A DNA stretch of 64,000 nt, taken from contig JAQUPZ010000003.1 in the NCBI GenBank assembly GCA_028716365.1, positions 124,001-188,000 of the forward strand, read 5' to 3'. Source of the stretch: Kiritimatiellia bacterium. Its GTDB lineage: Bacteria; Verrucomicrobiota; Kiritimatiellia; UBA8416; YA12-FULL-48-11. The position numbers and the translations under genes are program-made. Positions 54,154 to 61,988 of this stretch are shown here, piece after piece (positions within the stretch are counted from its first letter, which is position 1; the number at the start of each line of letters is the position of its first letter). Below the pieces are notes generated by a model. That model did no database searches. It was not told the DNA's origin and saw nothing but the letters and a program-made list of their open reading frames with translations.

Positions 54154-55050
54154 ATGAAAAAATCAATTCGTTGCATTGCCTGGTTACTTGTATCGTTGTC
54201 CATAATTCCTTTGTCTGCACAAACCCAGGAGGATTTCAAAAGGACGGAGGATGTGATTTACGGCCGCAAATTCGGCGTTGCATTGACTTTTGATGTGATC
54301 CAGCCGGTCAAGACAAATAATGGATATGGTATTATCTACATGGTCAGCGGTGGCTGGTTCTCCAGTCATGAAGCTGTCAATCCCAAGGGCTACGCGCCTT
54401 ACTTGAATCGCGGTTATACTATTTTTGCAGTTGTACACGGTTCACAGCCAAAATTCACCATACAGGAAATCAGGCAGGACATTCATCGTGCCATACGCTT
54501 CATCCGTCACAATGCGGTAAGATGGGCGGTAAATCCTGATCATTTTGGAATAACAGGTGGCAGTGCAGGTGGTCATCTTTCACTGACAATGGGAACACAA
54601 GGTGGACCTGGTAAACCCGACGCCAAGGACCCGATTGACCGCGAGAGCAGTGCGGTACAGGCCGTGGCCTGCTTTTTCCCGCCGACAGATTTTTTGAATT
54701 ACGGCACTGAAGGAGAGGATGCGGTCGGGGTGGGGACTTTGAAAAACTACAAGGCCGCGTTTGGGCCGGATTCGGATACTTCCGAGGGCCGCCAGAAGCT
54801 TGGCAAGGACATTTCGCCAATTTATTTCATCACTTCGAAGATGCCGCCCACTCTTATTATTCATGGTGATGCGGACAAGCTGGTGCCGATTCAGCAGGCT
54901 GAATCTTTTGTAAAACGTGCAACAGAACTTGGTGTCAAAGCCAGGCTCATAGTTAAGCCAGGCGCTGTTCATGGGTGGAAGGATATGCGTGTTGACGTGG
55001 AGCTCCTTACGGATTGGTTTGACGAACATCTGCGCGGTGTTAAAAAGTAA
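54154..55050 (+). CDS. Exported alpha/beta-hydrolase esterase
   Basis: A 298-residue protein with a signal peptide (about 1-23). The nucleophile S137 lies in GITGGSAGGHLSL, and the family's second half shows PPTLIIHGDADKLVPIQQAESF (acid) and KPGAVHGWKDM (His). This is the carboxylesterase/BD-FAE-like group often found with glycan-degrading enzymes, where it removes acetyl groups. It precedes the ThuA-isomerase gene by 61 bases. Confidence 0.82.
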   Translation: MKKSIRCIAWLLVSLSIIPLSAQTQEDFKRTEDVIYGRKFGVALTFDVIQPVKTNNGYGIIYMVSGGWFSSHEAVNPKGYAPYLNRGYTIFAVVHGSQPKFTIQEIRQDIHRAIRFIRHNAVRWAVNPDHFGITGGSAGGHLSLTMGTQGGPGKPDAKDPIDRESSAVQAVACFFPPTDFLNYGTEGEDAVGVGTLKNYKAAFGPDSDTSEGRQKLGKDISPIYFITSKMPPTLIIHGDADKLVPIQQAESFVKRATELGVKARLIVKPGAVHGWKDMRVDVELLTDWFDEHLRGVKK

Positions 55051-55111
55051 ACTTCGATCGGTTTTTGTCCGTTAATCGTTGGCGTTTTATCTGTCAGTAT
55101 GTGGGGTGATA

Positions 55112-56827
55112 ATGAAACAAGAAAATAATGTAGAAAGAAATGATTGTTTAGTCTCGCGCAGGGACTTTCTCCGGAATACAGCGGTAGTATCCATTATTGC
55201 GGGAATACCGTTGGTGGTGGGAGGTACTGAGGAAGGTGAACAAGGGAAAATAGAAGCAGCTATTCCAGATAAAGCGCCGGCAATTCCCCGAAAACCCAGG
55301 AAATTACTCATATTCGATTTGAATGTTGGTTATGGCGGACATAGGTCGATTCCTACAGCTGGTACTGCATTTACCCTGATGGGGAAAAAAACAGGAGCAT
55401 TTGAAACTGTAATTACCCGCGATCCTGCGGTGTTCAAACGCGAATCCCTGAAACAGTTTGATGCAGTTTTCCTGAACAATACAGTTGGAAATTTGTTTGA
55501 AGATCATGAACTCAGGCAAAACCTGCTTGAGTTCGTTTGTGGCGGTGGCGGTCTGATGGGGGTACATGGTACATCAGTGGCATTTGTACGGTGGAAGGAA
55601 GGCGGCAAGGAAGACTGGCACGAATTTGCCGTAATGCTGGGCATGCGGGGGGCAGCTCATCGCGCGAATACCGAGAAAGTTTTTATGAAACTCGAAGAAC
55701 CGCAGCACCCGATCTTGAAATGTTTCGGCGATAATGGCTTCGAAATGCAGGATGAATTTTTCAGACCGAAAGGTACCTATTCGCGGAATCGTGACCGCGT
55801 ACTGCTCGGATTTGATCTCGAAAAAACAGACCTGAAAAACGAACCGCATGATGGCTGTTATCGCGAGGACAAAGATTATGCAATGGCCTGGGTGCGACAG
55901 TATGGGCGTGGCCGGATTTTTTATACGTCGTTCGGTCACCATCCAGTGATTTTCCAAAACCCGAAGTTACTTGAATTTTATCTGGCTGGAATTCAGTTTA
56001 TTTTGGGTGACCTTCCGGCTCCGACGATACCGAGCGGTAAACTGACGCCCGCAATCAGGGTGCAGGAAAAGCTTGGATGGCGGCTAGGGGTCGAGGCGTG
56101 CACATTCCACAAATACACGTTCTTTGAGGCGGTTGAAAAAATGGCGGAACTTGGGCTTGTGTTCATCGGTGCGTTGAGTTTTCAGAAAGTCAGCAAGGAT
56201 ATCCCGAAACTTTTTGATCCCTCATTGACTGATGATGAACTGCGCGAGATACGATTGAAGCTGGATTCTGCGGGGATACGTTTGCTGACTTACTATATCC
56301 AGGCAATGCCAGGCGATGAGGAGGGGTGCAGGAAAGTGTTTGAGTTTGGCCGGAAGATGGGAATTGAGACATTCGTGTCAGAACCAGCGCCTGAAACACT
56401 GGGTATGATTGACAGGTTCTGCGAAGAATACAAAATCAATGTCGCACTACATAATCATGATCCAAAAGCGTCACCGAATTACTGGAATCCGGAAGGAATC
56501 CTAAAGGCGTGTGAGGGACGAACCAGGCGAATCGGGGCGTGTCCGGATTTGGGTTACTGGATGCGGGCAGGTATTGATCCGATAAAGGGTGTCAATATGC
56601 TGAAGGACAGGATTATTACTCTGCATATGCATGATTTGAATGAATTGAGTCCACAGGGACATGATGTGCCGTGGGGAACGGGGGTTGGCAAGACGGAAGA
56701 AGTTTTACGGGAAGTTCACCGGCAGGGGATCAAGCCGACAATGTTTGGGATAGAGTATTCTGACAACATGCCAGAAATCAAAAAATGCATCGAGTTCTTT
56801 GACAAGATCAGTCTGGAAGTGAAATGA
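55112..56827 (+). CDS. Tat-exported fusion of ThuA-like domain and sugar isomerase TIM barrel
   Basis: A 571-residue protein. Tat signal at SRRDFLRNTAVVSIIAG. Residues about 70-310 are a ThuA/trehalose-utilisation-type class-I amidotransferase-like fold (FDAVFLNNTVGNLFEDHELRQNLLEFVCGGGGLMGVHGTS, GRIFYTSFGHHP). Residues about 320-571 are a xylose-isomerase-like barrel (CTFHKYTFFEAVEKMAELG, NVALHNHDP, TLHMHDLNE). Both domains are known separately in PVC sugar loci; joining them on one exported chain suggests consecutive steps on one substrate. The start is ATG 55112, 6 bases after GGGGTG. It is the last + strand gene before the cassette array. Confidence 0.8.
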   Translation: MKQENNVERNDCLVSRRDFLRNTAVVSIIAGIPLVVGGTEEGEQGKIEAAIPDKAPAIPRKPRKLLIFDLNVGYGGHRSIPTAGTAFTLMGKKTGAFETVITRDPAVFKRESLKQFDAVFLNNTVGNLFEDHELRQNLLEFVCGGGGLMGVHGTSVAFVRWKEGGKEDWHEFAVMLGMRGAAHRANTEKVFMKLEEPQHPILKCFGDNGFEMQDEFFRPKGTYSRNRDRVLLGFDLEKTDLKNEPHDGCYREDKDYAMAWVRQYGRGRIFYTSFGHHPVIFQNPKLLEFYLAGIQFILGDLPAPTIPSGKLTPAIRVQEKLGWRLGVEACTFHKYTFFEAVEKMAELGLVFIGALSFQKVSKDIPKLFDPSLTDDELREIRLKLDSAGIRLLTYYIQAMPGDEEGCRKVFEFGRKMGIETFVSEPAPETLGMIDRFCEEYKINVALHNHDPKASPNYWNPEGILKACEGRTRRIGACPDLGYWMRAGIDPIKGVNMLKDRIITLHMHDLNELSPQGHDVPWGTGVGKTEEVLREVHRQGIKPTMFGIEYSDNMPEIKKCIEFFDKISLEVK

Positions 56828-56880
56828 ACGACAGAACTGAGCAACGCGGGTGGCCCGGCGCGTCCGCTCCAGTGATTTGG

Positions 56881-57528
56881 TCAGGCGGCGTTCGGTTTTC
56901 GGCTATATCTCTTCCAGGGAAAATAGCGCCCGACGCGCCGACAATAGTCACGGTAAGCCCCGTTGTAAAGCCCGGTGAGAAAACGCTCCTCGCGCAGCAT
57001 GAAGCTATGCAGCAGCGGTATTAATACCAATGCAAGCACAAGAAAAACAATGCGACCGAACACTAGAAATGTTCCCACGAATAACAGATCAAACGCGACG
57101 TAGATGGGATGGCGTGTCCACCGGTAAACGCCGCCGGTAACCAGGGGCCCAGGAGTGGTTCGGTCAATGCCCAGTCGCCACGATTCCCCAAGGCAGCGGA
57201 GCGCGATGGCGTAAAGCAAGAACGCGATGGAAACAACAACCGCTCCAACCGTCTTGATGGTGATGCTTTCCACCAGGACTTGATGCAATCCCAACGGTCC
57301 TACATGGAAGTGGAAGCGCCATGCATGCGCGACGACTTCGTAGGCCCAGACGAGCAGACAAATAAGTGTCAACGCATCTGTGACCATCTGCAAAGGCGTT
57401 CGGCGCCGATCTGCCATGATCACGGGGACTCCACGCGCCTGCAACAGGAGTGCCCGCGTCACCCCGAGCAATCCCCACAACGCGAGGACACTGAAAAGAA
57501 ACCATTCGAAGAACCGTAATATTGTCAT
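56881..57528 (-). CDS. Isoprenylcysteine carboxyl methyltransferase-like membrane protein
   Basis: A 215-residue integral membrane protein with about five helices. The C-terminal ICMT/phospholipid-methyltransferase signature is clear: GVYRWTRHPIYVAFDLLFVG, then REERFLTGLYNGAYRDYCRRVGRYFPW. These enzymes use SAM to methylate lipids or small thiol or carboxyl compounds; the bacterial substrate is unknown. It is the last cassette of the array. A weak attC-like fold may overlap its stop codon (56840-56895) but is not listed. A partial relative lies at the other end of the window. Confidence 0.8.
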   Translation of the reverse strand: MTILRFFEWFLFSVLALWGLLGVTRALLLQARGVPVIMADRRRTPLQMVTDALTLICLLVWAYEVVAHAWRFHFHVGPLGLHQVLVESITIKTVGAVVVSIAFLLYAIALRCLGESWRLGIDRTTPGPLVTGGVYRWTRHPIYVAFDLLFVGTFLVFGRIVFLVLALVLIPLLHSFMLREERFLTGLYNGAYRDYCRRVGRYFPWKRYSRKPNAA

Positions 57529-57543
57529 AACGTTTCGGACGCC

Positions 57544-57609
57544 GTCTAACGCTACACTTCAGTCTGAGGCAACCGCAGGTTGCCGATAGCCTGGAAGCGA
57601 TTGTTCGAC
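57544..57609 (-). other. attC-like recombination site 1
   Basis: Ends GTCTAAC (57544-57550) and GTTCGAC (57603-57609) pair 6 of 7; on the - strand the R' box is GTTAGAC, fitting GTTRRRY. Next come arms CTTCAG and CTGGAAG, the latter with one extra base, and a central perfect hairpin GGCAACC-GCA-GGTTGCC (57568-57584). The site lies directly after the DUF3795 stop codon. Confidence 0.7.
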
Positions 57610-57613
57610 GTAG

Positions 57614-58066
57614 TCATGATGGATGTCGAACGTCGATGTAGCAGAAGCCGTTTTGCCGCTTCTCCTCTTGTTCCACAATCCACTTGTCCAGTCCTACCTT
57701 CTGTTGACGCATCCCATCTTCCACGAGATTCGGCTGGTTCTTCGCCAACACGTCAATTCTGTGGCAGGGGTATTCGACACACGCCGAGCAGACCGTGACG
57801 TTCTTTGCTAGCGCACATTTCCGTATCTCGCAGCCGGGATCACCACATCCTCCACGACAACCCTGGCAGGTTTTCTCCAGCTTGCTCAGGTTGGTGAGCG
57901 CCGACCAGAATGCTTTGAACTCGGGAAGGCAATATTCGCCGAACCTTTCCCATCCCTCCGTGTGCAGTGTCTCTTGCAGAGCAGACGCTTGCTGGGGAAT
58001 TCTTGTGAGCATCGAGCAAACCCGACAGTACAGCCCGCAGTAGGTCACATACTTGAGATCAGTCAT
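57614..58066 (-). CDS. DUF3795 cysteine-rich protein
   Basis: A 150-residue cytoplasmic protein with the DUF3795 cysteine pattern: YCGLYCRVCSM near the start, then CQGCRGGCGDPGCEIRKCALAKNVTVCSACVEYPC. The twelve or so Cys probably bind zinc or an iron-sulfur cluster. The function of the family is unknown. It fills a complete cassette between sites 1 and 2. Confidence 0.85.
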   Translation of the reverse strand: MTDLKYVTYCGLYCRVCSMLTRIPQQASALQETLHTEGWERFGEYCLPEFKAFWSALTNLSKLEKTCQGCRGGCGDPGCEIRKCALAKNVTVCSACVEYPCHRIDVLAKNQPNLVEDGMRQQKVGLDKWIVEQEEKRQNGFCYIDVRHPS

Positions 58067-58084
58067 TCCTCTGTCCTTTCATCT

Positions 58085-58110
58085 GTCTAACGTTCAAAAA
58101 CTGGTTCGAC
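58085..58110 (-). other. Very short attC-like site 2
   Basis: GTCTAAC (58085-58091) and GTTCGAC (58104-58110), the same end boxes as site 1, are separated by only 12 bases; flanking CT and AG extend the inverted repeat to 9-base arms. A normal attC is about 57 bases or longer, so this may be a deletion derivative. It follows the toxin stop codon. Confidence 0.45.
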
Positions 58111-58114
58111 AGTC

Positions 58115-58381
58115 TTATTCGTAATGGGTCCACATTCTGAGGACTTTAACCGTTTTGATGTTCTCTATGACCTGATAGACAAGACGGTGCTGGATGTTGA
58201 TTCTTCTGGAACAGGCGCCTTTGAGTTCCCCAACTAACTTCTCATAGGGTGGTGGAGTATGAAAAGGATTCTTAACAAGTATTGCCAGCAACGCTTCTGC
58301 TTCAGGCCGGAGACCGGAAGCAGAGAGTTTCCTGGCATCCTTTTTGGCCTGCGAGGTGAAAACAATAGTCCAAGTCACCAC
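58115..58381 (-). CDS. YoeB/Txe-family mRNA-interferase toxin
   Basis: An 88-residue basic protein. It matches the Txe/YoeB RelE-fold toxins: WTIVFTSQAKKDARKL at the start, LVKNPFHTPPPYEKLVGELKGACSRRINIQHRLVYQVIE in the middle, and a C-terminal VLRMWTHYE with the catalytic His and terminal Tyr of the family. It cuts mRNA at the ribosome when free. Its start overlaps the antitoxin gene by 7 bases. Confidence 0.9.
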   Translation of the reverse strand: MVTWTIVFTSQAKKDARKLSASGLRPEAEALLAILVKNPFHTPPPYEKLVGELKGACSRRINIQHRLVYQVIENIKTVKVLRMWTHYE

Positions 58382-58617
58382 TCAATCTCCCGGCTGCATT
58401 TCGAAACGGGGGTCTTCATTCCTTTGATTATCGAATCCTTCATGCCTGGGATTGCCGAGAGGAAGAGAGTTTCCTGTATGGCGCGCCAGTCATCTTCGGA
58501 AATCAATATGCCATTGCTTCTCTTTCCTGTGATCTGGATCGGTTCGTGCGAGTGTGCTACTTCATCCAGAAGGGAATAGAGTTTAGTTCGCGCTGAAGTT
58601 GCAGTTAACGTAGTCAT
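58375..58617 (-). CDS. YefM/Phd-family antitoxin
   Basis: An 80-residue protein whose N-terminal half (TLTATSARTKLYSLLDEVAHSHEPIQITGKRSNGILISEDDWRAIQETLFL) is the DNA-binding Phd/YefM dimer domain; the C-terminal tail binds and blocks the toxin. GGAGG stands 6 bases before ATG 58617. The pair occupies one cassette with its own promoter, unlike most cassettes, as expected for toxin-antitoxin modules that stabilise arrays. Confidence 0.9.
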   Translation of the reverse strand: MTTLTATSARTKLYSLLDEVAHSHEPIQITGKRSNGILISEDDWRAIQETLFLSAIPGMKDSIIKGMKTPVSKCSREIEW

Positions 58618-58633
58618 CTATATCCTCCATAAT

Positions 58634-58672
58634 CGTACGTAATAACGTACGCTATATTTAAGCACCAGTCAA
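58634..58672 (-). promoter_or_regulatory. Toxin-antitoxin promoter and palindromic operator
   Basis: CGTACGT (58634-58640), AATA, ACGTACG (58645-58651) is a perfect 7-base dyad just upstream of the antitoxin. On the - strand, TTGACT (58672-58667) is a likely -35 box, and a -10 box (TACGTT) would fall inside the dyad at 17-base spacing. Binding of the antitoxin-toxin complex there would repress the promoter. Confidence 0.65.
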
Positions 58673-58697
58673 TAAGTATTTCTGGTATTTCTTTGCT

Positions 58698-58766
58698 GTC
58701 GAACGCTCACCTTGACCGTTTATGAACCCGCCGCGGATCGAGCTACCTTCCGACGCTTGGTTCGAA
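58698..58766 (-). other. attC-like recombination site 3
   Basis: End boxes GTCGAAC (58698-58704) and GTTCGAA (58760-58766). The inner sequence ACCCGCCGCGGA, then CGAGCTACCTTCCGACGC, is nearly identical to that of site 4 (60606-60637), which shows that both belong to one site family. The arm pairing here is weaker than in the other sites. Confidence 0.6.
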
Positions 58767-58771
58767 GGTCT

Positions 58772-59611
58772 TCATTTCTCAAACATCTCGTCGTCGATTT
58801 CACCGCTGCATATCCGCACCACGGGGCCCTTCATGATGGCGTCAAAACCGTCCGACAGCCGGATCGCGAGCGTGCCACCAGGCATGTGAACGTCGATCTC
58901 TGAATCGCAGAGGCCCAGTTTCTTCGCCACGGCGGCCGCCGCCGTGCTACTGCTTCCCGATGCGAGAGTATAACCTGCACCTCGCTCCCAAATCTCGATC
59001 TGAATGTTTTGCCTGTCAATGACGGCCATGAACTGGACATTGGTGCGGTTCGGGAAACGGGCATCCGCTTCAATCAGGGGGCCATAGCGCTTTGCGATGT
59101 CAGATGTCGGCACATCGCAGAGAACGATGCAGTGAGGGTTGCCGACTGTGGCCGCACAAAACTCAAAGACACGATCAGCGACTTCCATCCGCTCGCGAAG
59201 GACTTCCCTTGAACTGCCTATCACGGGTATCTTTGTGCTGTCAAAACTGACTGCTCCCATCTCGACGGTCACATTCTTGCCATCCGGGTCAACTTGGCAG
59301 GTCACCATACCACCCTGAGTCTCAACGGTAAAGCGTTGTTGCCGCACCAATCCCTCATCCCATAGCAATCGCGAGAAAATGCGAAGTCCATTCCCGCTTT
59401 TCTCGGCCTCGCTGCCATCGGGATTGAAGATCCGGAGGCGGAAGTCGCACTTTGTACTCTGGAGCGGACCAAACAGGATGCCGTCCGATCCCACGCCGTA
59501 ATTCCGGTGACAGATCAGTTCAACACGTCTCCGATCGATGTCGCTAGTCGAATCGGTAGCCGGGATCACGACATAATCATTCCCGAGGGCATGGTATTTG
59601 ACGTATCTCAT
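58772..59611 (-). CDS. DapF-fold epimerase-like protein with Ser in place of both catalytic Cys
   Basis: A 279-residue protein aligned along its length with diaminopimelate epimerase (MRYVKYHALGNDYVV, YGVGSDGILF, RIFNPDGSEAEKSGNGLRIF, VGNPHCI, IEIWERGAGYTLASGSSSTAAA). In DapF the two catalytic residues are Cys in CGNGxR and ACGTG. Here both are Ser, S72 and S218, the exact equivalents. True DapF with two Ser would be crippled, so this is probably an isomerase for another substrate or a non-catalytic relative. The start is the second of two adjacent ATGs, with AAGGA 5 bases upstream. It stands in its own cassette with no lysine-pathway genes. Confidence 0.75.
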   Translation of the reverse strand: MRYVKYHALGNDYVVIPATDSTSDIDRRRVELICHRNYGVGSDGILFGPLQSTKCDFRLRIFNPDGSEAEKSGNGLRIFSRLLWDEGLVRQQRFTVETQGGMVTCQVDPDGKNVTVEMGAVSFDSTKIPVIGSSREVLRERMEVADRVFEFCAATVGNPHCIVLCDVPTSDIAKRYGPLIEADARFPNRTNVQFMAVIDRQNIQIEIWERGAGYTLASGSSSTAAAAVAKKLGLCDSEIDVHMPGGTLAIRLSDGFDAIMKGPVVRICSGEIDDEMFEK

Positions 59612-59622
59612 CATCTTCCTTC

Positions 59623-59683
59623 CAACGCCCGCCGTGACCGGCATTGAGACGCGCAGCGGATCACTGTACGGTAGGCGGCGTTG
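59623..59683 (-). other. Possible degenerate attC-like site
   Basis: CAACGCCCGCCGTGACCG (from 59623) pairs imperfectly with CGGTAGGCGGCGTTG (59669-59683). The terminal boxes do not fit RYYYAAC/GTTRRRY well, the extra base is on the opposite arm from the other sites, and the site overlaps the end of the homocysteine methyltransferase gene. It is listed because a cassette boundary is expected here. Confidence 0.3.
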
Positions 59684-60563
59684 TTGTCTCCTTTCGCATC
59701 CGGTCGATTGTGTTCCGGGTCTGCCGGATGTGTTCCGGTGATGTGCCGCAGCATCCTCCGACCAGCCGCGCTCCAGAACGCAGACAGTCGGCGATGCCTG
59801 TGGCAAAGTCCGTAGAATTCATGTCGAAGATTGTTACTCCACCAGACAGACGCGGTATTCCCGCGTTCGGCTGCGCGACCAGAGGGAGCGAGCACGCGGC
59901 TCTCATGATGGCGAGAACGGCGGCCGTCTGCGACGGATCGAGACTACCGCAGTTGGCGCCAACGGCAACCACGTCCACAACGGACGCCGCCTCGGCGATC
60001 TCGGCGGCGGAGTTGCCCATGATGGTCCTGCCCCCATGGTCACTCGTCTGAAACGAAAGCGTCATGACCACAGGCAAGTCGGCGACGGCCCGGCATGCGC
60101 GCGCGGCGCAAAGGGCCTCGCGCAAATCCAGCATCGTTTCAACAATGAACCCGTCCACTCCCGCATTGGCAAGATGCCGGGCCTGTTCCCTGAAGGCGGC
60201 AAACGCCTGCTCCTCGCTGCATTCGCCGTAAGGTTCGAGCAGTTGACCTGTGGAGCTGATGTCGCCCAAGACCGGCCGATCGCCGCTGGCCTCTCGCGCC
60301 AGACGCGCACCCGCGATGTTCACCTCTTCGACTCCGACGCCGAGCTTGTGGGTCTCGATGTAGATCCTGTTCATCGTCAAAGTGTTCGTGATCAGGATGT
60401 CGGCGCCAGCCTCGACGTATGCCCTGTGAATGTCTCGGACAGTCTCCGGGTTCAAGAGGCAGTTCTGCCCGCCCATCTCCAGTCCTCGTGCCGCCAACTG
60501 GGTCCCCATCGCCCCGTCAAGCAGGACCGGATACATCACGCCAAGGAAGGTCTCGCTTCTCAT
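59661..60563 (-). CDS. Homocysteine S-methyltransferase family protein
   Basis: A 300-residue cytoplasmic enzyme. The barrel begins LLDGAMGTQLAARG and has the three zinc cysteines of the family: one in AVGANCGS and the adjacent pair in LVGGCCGTSPEHI. It moves a methyl group to homocysteine from S-methylmethionine, betaine or a similar donor; which one cannot be told. The start is the second of two ATGs (60566, 60563), 6 bases after GAGAG and immediately after attC site 4. Confidence 0.85.
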   Translation of the reverse strand: MRSETFLGVMYPVLLDGAMGTQLAARGLEMGGQNCLLNPETVRDIHRAYVEAGADILITNTLTMNRIYIETHKLGVGVEEVNIAGARLAREASGDRPVLGDISSTGQLLEPYGECSEEQAFAAFREQARHLANAGVDGFIVETMLDLREALCAARACRAVADLPVVMTLSFQTSDHGGRTIMGNSAAEIAEAASVVDVVAVGANCGSLDPSQTAAVLAIMRAACSLPLVAQPNAGIPRLSGGVTIFDMNSTDFATGIADCLRSGARLVGGCCGTSPEHIRQTRNTIDRMRKETTTPPTVQ

Positions 60564-60577
60564 CATCTTCTCTCGGA

Positions 60578-60647
60578 GCCAAACGTTGGCGTTGAAGGTG
60601 CGAGTACCCGCCGCGGACACGAGCTACCTTCCGACGCCGGGTTAGGC
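60578..60647 (-). other. attC-like recombination site 4
   Basis: End boxes GCCAAAC (60578-60584) and GTTAGGC (60641-60647). On the - strand R'' is GCCTAAC, a perfect RYYYAAC. The arm TGGCGTTGAAGGT pairs with ACCTTCCGACGCCG, which has one extra base, the extrahelical base typical of attC. The inner sequence is shared with site 3. Confidence 0.75.
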
Positions 60648-60702
60648 GCGATCTGTAACGTGCCATGATTCATGCAGTCCTTCATACTATGTGCATATCG
60701 TT

Positions 60703-61803
60703 TCATTTCTTTCCGAACGCTTCTGCAATCTTATCGCGCTTGTCTGGCGCGACGGCAACAAGCTCCCGCTCGAAGTTTGCGAAGGAGTAGAAACGGACAA
60801 GGTTAATGCGACGGTTCTTGTTCCGCGCATCGAGTCGGTTGAGGGCGGTGCCAATCATCTTTGGACCGACCGTGTCATGCAATGCGATGAGCATGGCCAT
60901 TACTCCACCATGGCTTGCCAGCGAAGACGGCACCTGATTGGCGGGCACCGCGCGTTCAAGACTCAGCGCGCGCCAGTGTGCGTCACGTAGTCGCGCCATC
61001 CAAGGCTGATTCTTGGCCGACTCGGTGAGATGTTCGACAATAGTGACTCCTGTGTAATGCGCCCAAGCATGCTTATCCTCCATATTCTTTGGGTCGCCCC
61101 ACATGGCGATGACGTGGCCGAGTTCATGGCATAGACCGTAGAAGAAGAAGTGACCTTGTTCCGAGGGGGACGAGAATTGGGCCGCGTCAGCCACAGGAAA
61201 ATCAATCTCGGAATGCCACGGGAACTCAGGCGCAAAATGCGGCGGCTTGGTGATGTTTGGCTCGAGATGAACGCGGAAGCGGAGCTTCTTGCCGGGCACT
61301 TTGGAAAACTCCGTGAATCCGAAGACCTCATCGTATGCCTTGAGAACGCCGTCGCATACATCAGCAAAAGTGTCCAAATAGCCGGGCTGAAAATCACCGA
61401 TCCCGCGGACAATGAACCGTGGCCGTGAAACAGCTTTGCCGAGTTTCACCGCAGCGTCGGGGTCGACCACAACAAGGCGGGCGCGAATGGCCCCGAAATC
61501 CTCTATCAGGTCAAGGTCGAGTGCCGCCTCGCCGCACTGAAGTAACGAGGGAGCGAGAGCGGGCGAGGGCTTGACTTGGAGCACCCGCTTGAGCGCCGTT
61601 CTGGCAGCGGCGGGAACGAGCTTGACAAGGTCGGATTCCTTGTTCCTGCCGGGTTGTTGGGCGTGGCTACGGTTAATCTTGGCAATTGCATCAGCGTAGG
61701 AAGTGGCATCCTGCGTCGAGCCGGCGACAGCACACTGTGAGGTGCCGCAAAGTGCCAAGGCTATGGTGATGAGTGTCGCAGTAAACGGATGATGTTTTGT
61801 CAC
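60703..61803 (-). CDS. Exported HELGH-motif putative metallopeptidase
   Basis: A 366-residue protein with a signal peptide (about 1-28, ending AVAGS). H226-E-L-G-H230 (GLCHELGHVIAMWGD) is a zincin motif with two His ligands and the catalytic Glu; a third ligand may lie in the following AWAHYTGVTIVEHL. The region 150-215 has FGFTEFSKVPGKKLRFRVHLE, as in gluzincin-like extracellular proteins. I cannot name a family. It fills one cassette between sites 5 and 4. Confidence 0.65.
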   Translation of the reverse strand: MTKHHPFTATLITIALALCGTSQCAVAGSTQDATSYADAIAKINRSHAQQPGRNKESDLVKLVPAAARTALKRVLQVKPSPALAPSLLQCGEAALDLDLIEDFGAIRARLVVVDPDAAVKLGKAVSRPRFIVRGIGDFQPGYLDTFADVCDGVLKAYDEVFGFTEFSKVPGKKLRFRVHLEPNITKPPHFAPEFPWHSEIDFPVADAAQFSSPSEQGHFFFYGLCHELGHVIAMWGDPKNMEDKHAWAHYTGVTIVEHLTESAKNQPWMARLRDAHWRALSLERAVPANQVPSSLASHGGVMAMLIALHDTVGPKMIGTALNRLDARNKNRRINLVRFYSFANFERELVAVAPDKRDKIAEAFGKK

Positions 61804-61883
61804 TGGATGCCCCCTTACGTTGTTTTATAAGACTCGTAATCTTAAGACGTCCATCGAAGGTAGTTTCTTCAGAATATCTTTTG

Positions 61884-61947
61884 AGCCAACGCTTAGTGTG
61901 AGGATTCGGCGCGCCTCGCGCTGATATCCTCGACGCTGTTGTTAGGC
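61884..61947 (-). other. attC-like recombination site 5
   Basis: Right end box GTTAGGC (61941-61947; RYYYAAC on the - strand). The left end is AGCCAAC (61884-61890), imperfect. Arms AGTGTGAGGAT and ATCCTCGACGCT pair with one extra base on the right arm. It follows the methyltransferase stop codon. The gap 61804-61988 holds only this site. Confidence 0.68.
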
Positions 61948-61988
61948 AAAATCCTTTCCGTTTTCTGATTCACCCAGCAACCTCCTTC

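Noticed and set aside
56828-56900. Terminal attC after the first isoprenylcysteine-methyltransferase-like gene
   Set aside because: Only a short AACGC/GCGTT pairing can be made and the end boxes do not fit RYYYAAC/GTTRRRY; too weak to list.
58772-59611. Annotation as diaminopimelate epimerase (dapF)
   Set aside because: Both catalytic Cys are Ser, so the symbol would claim an activity that the sequence argues against.
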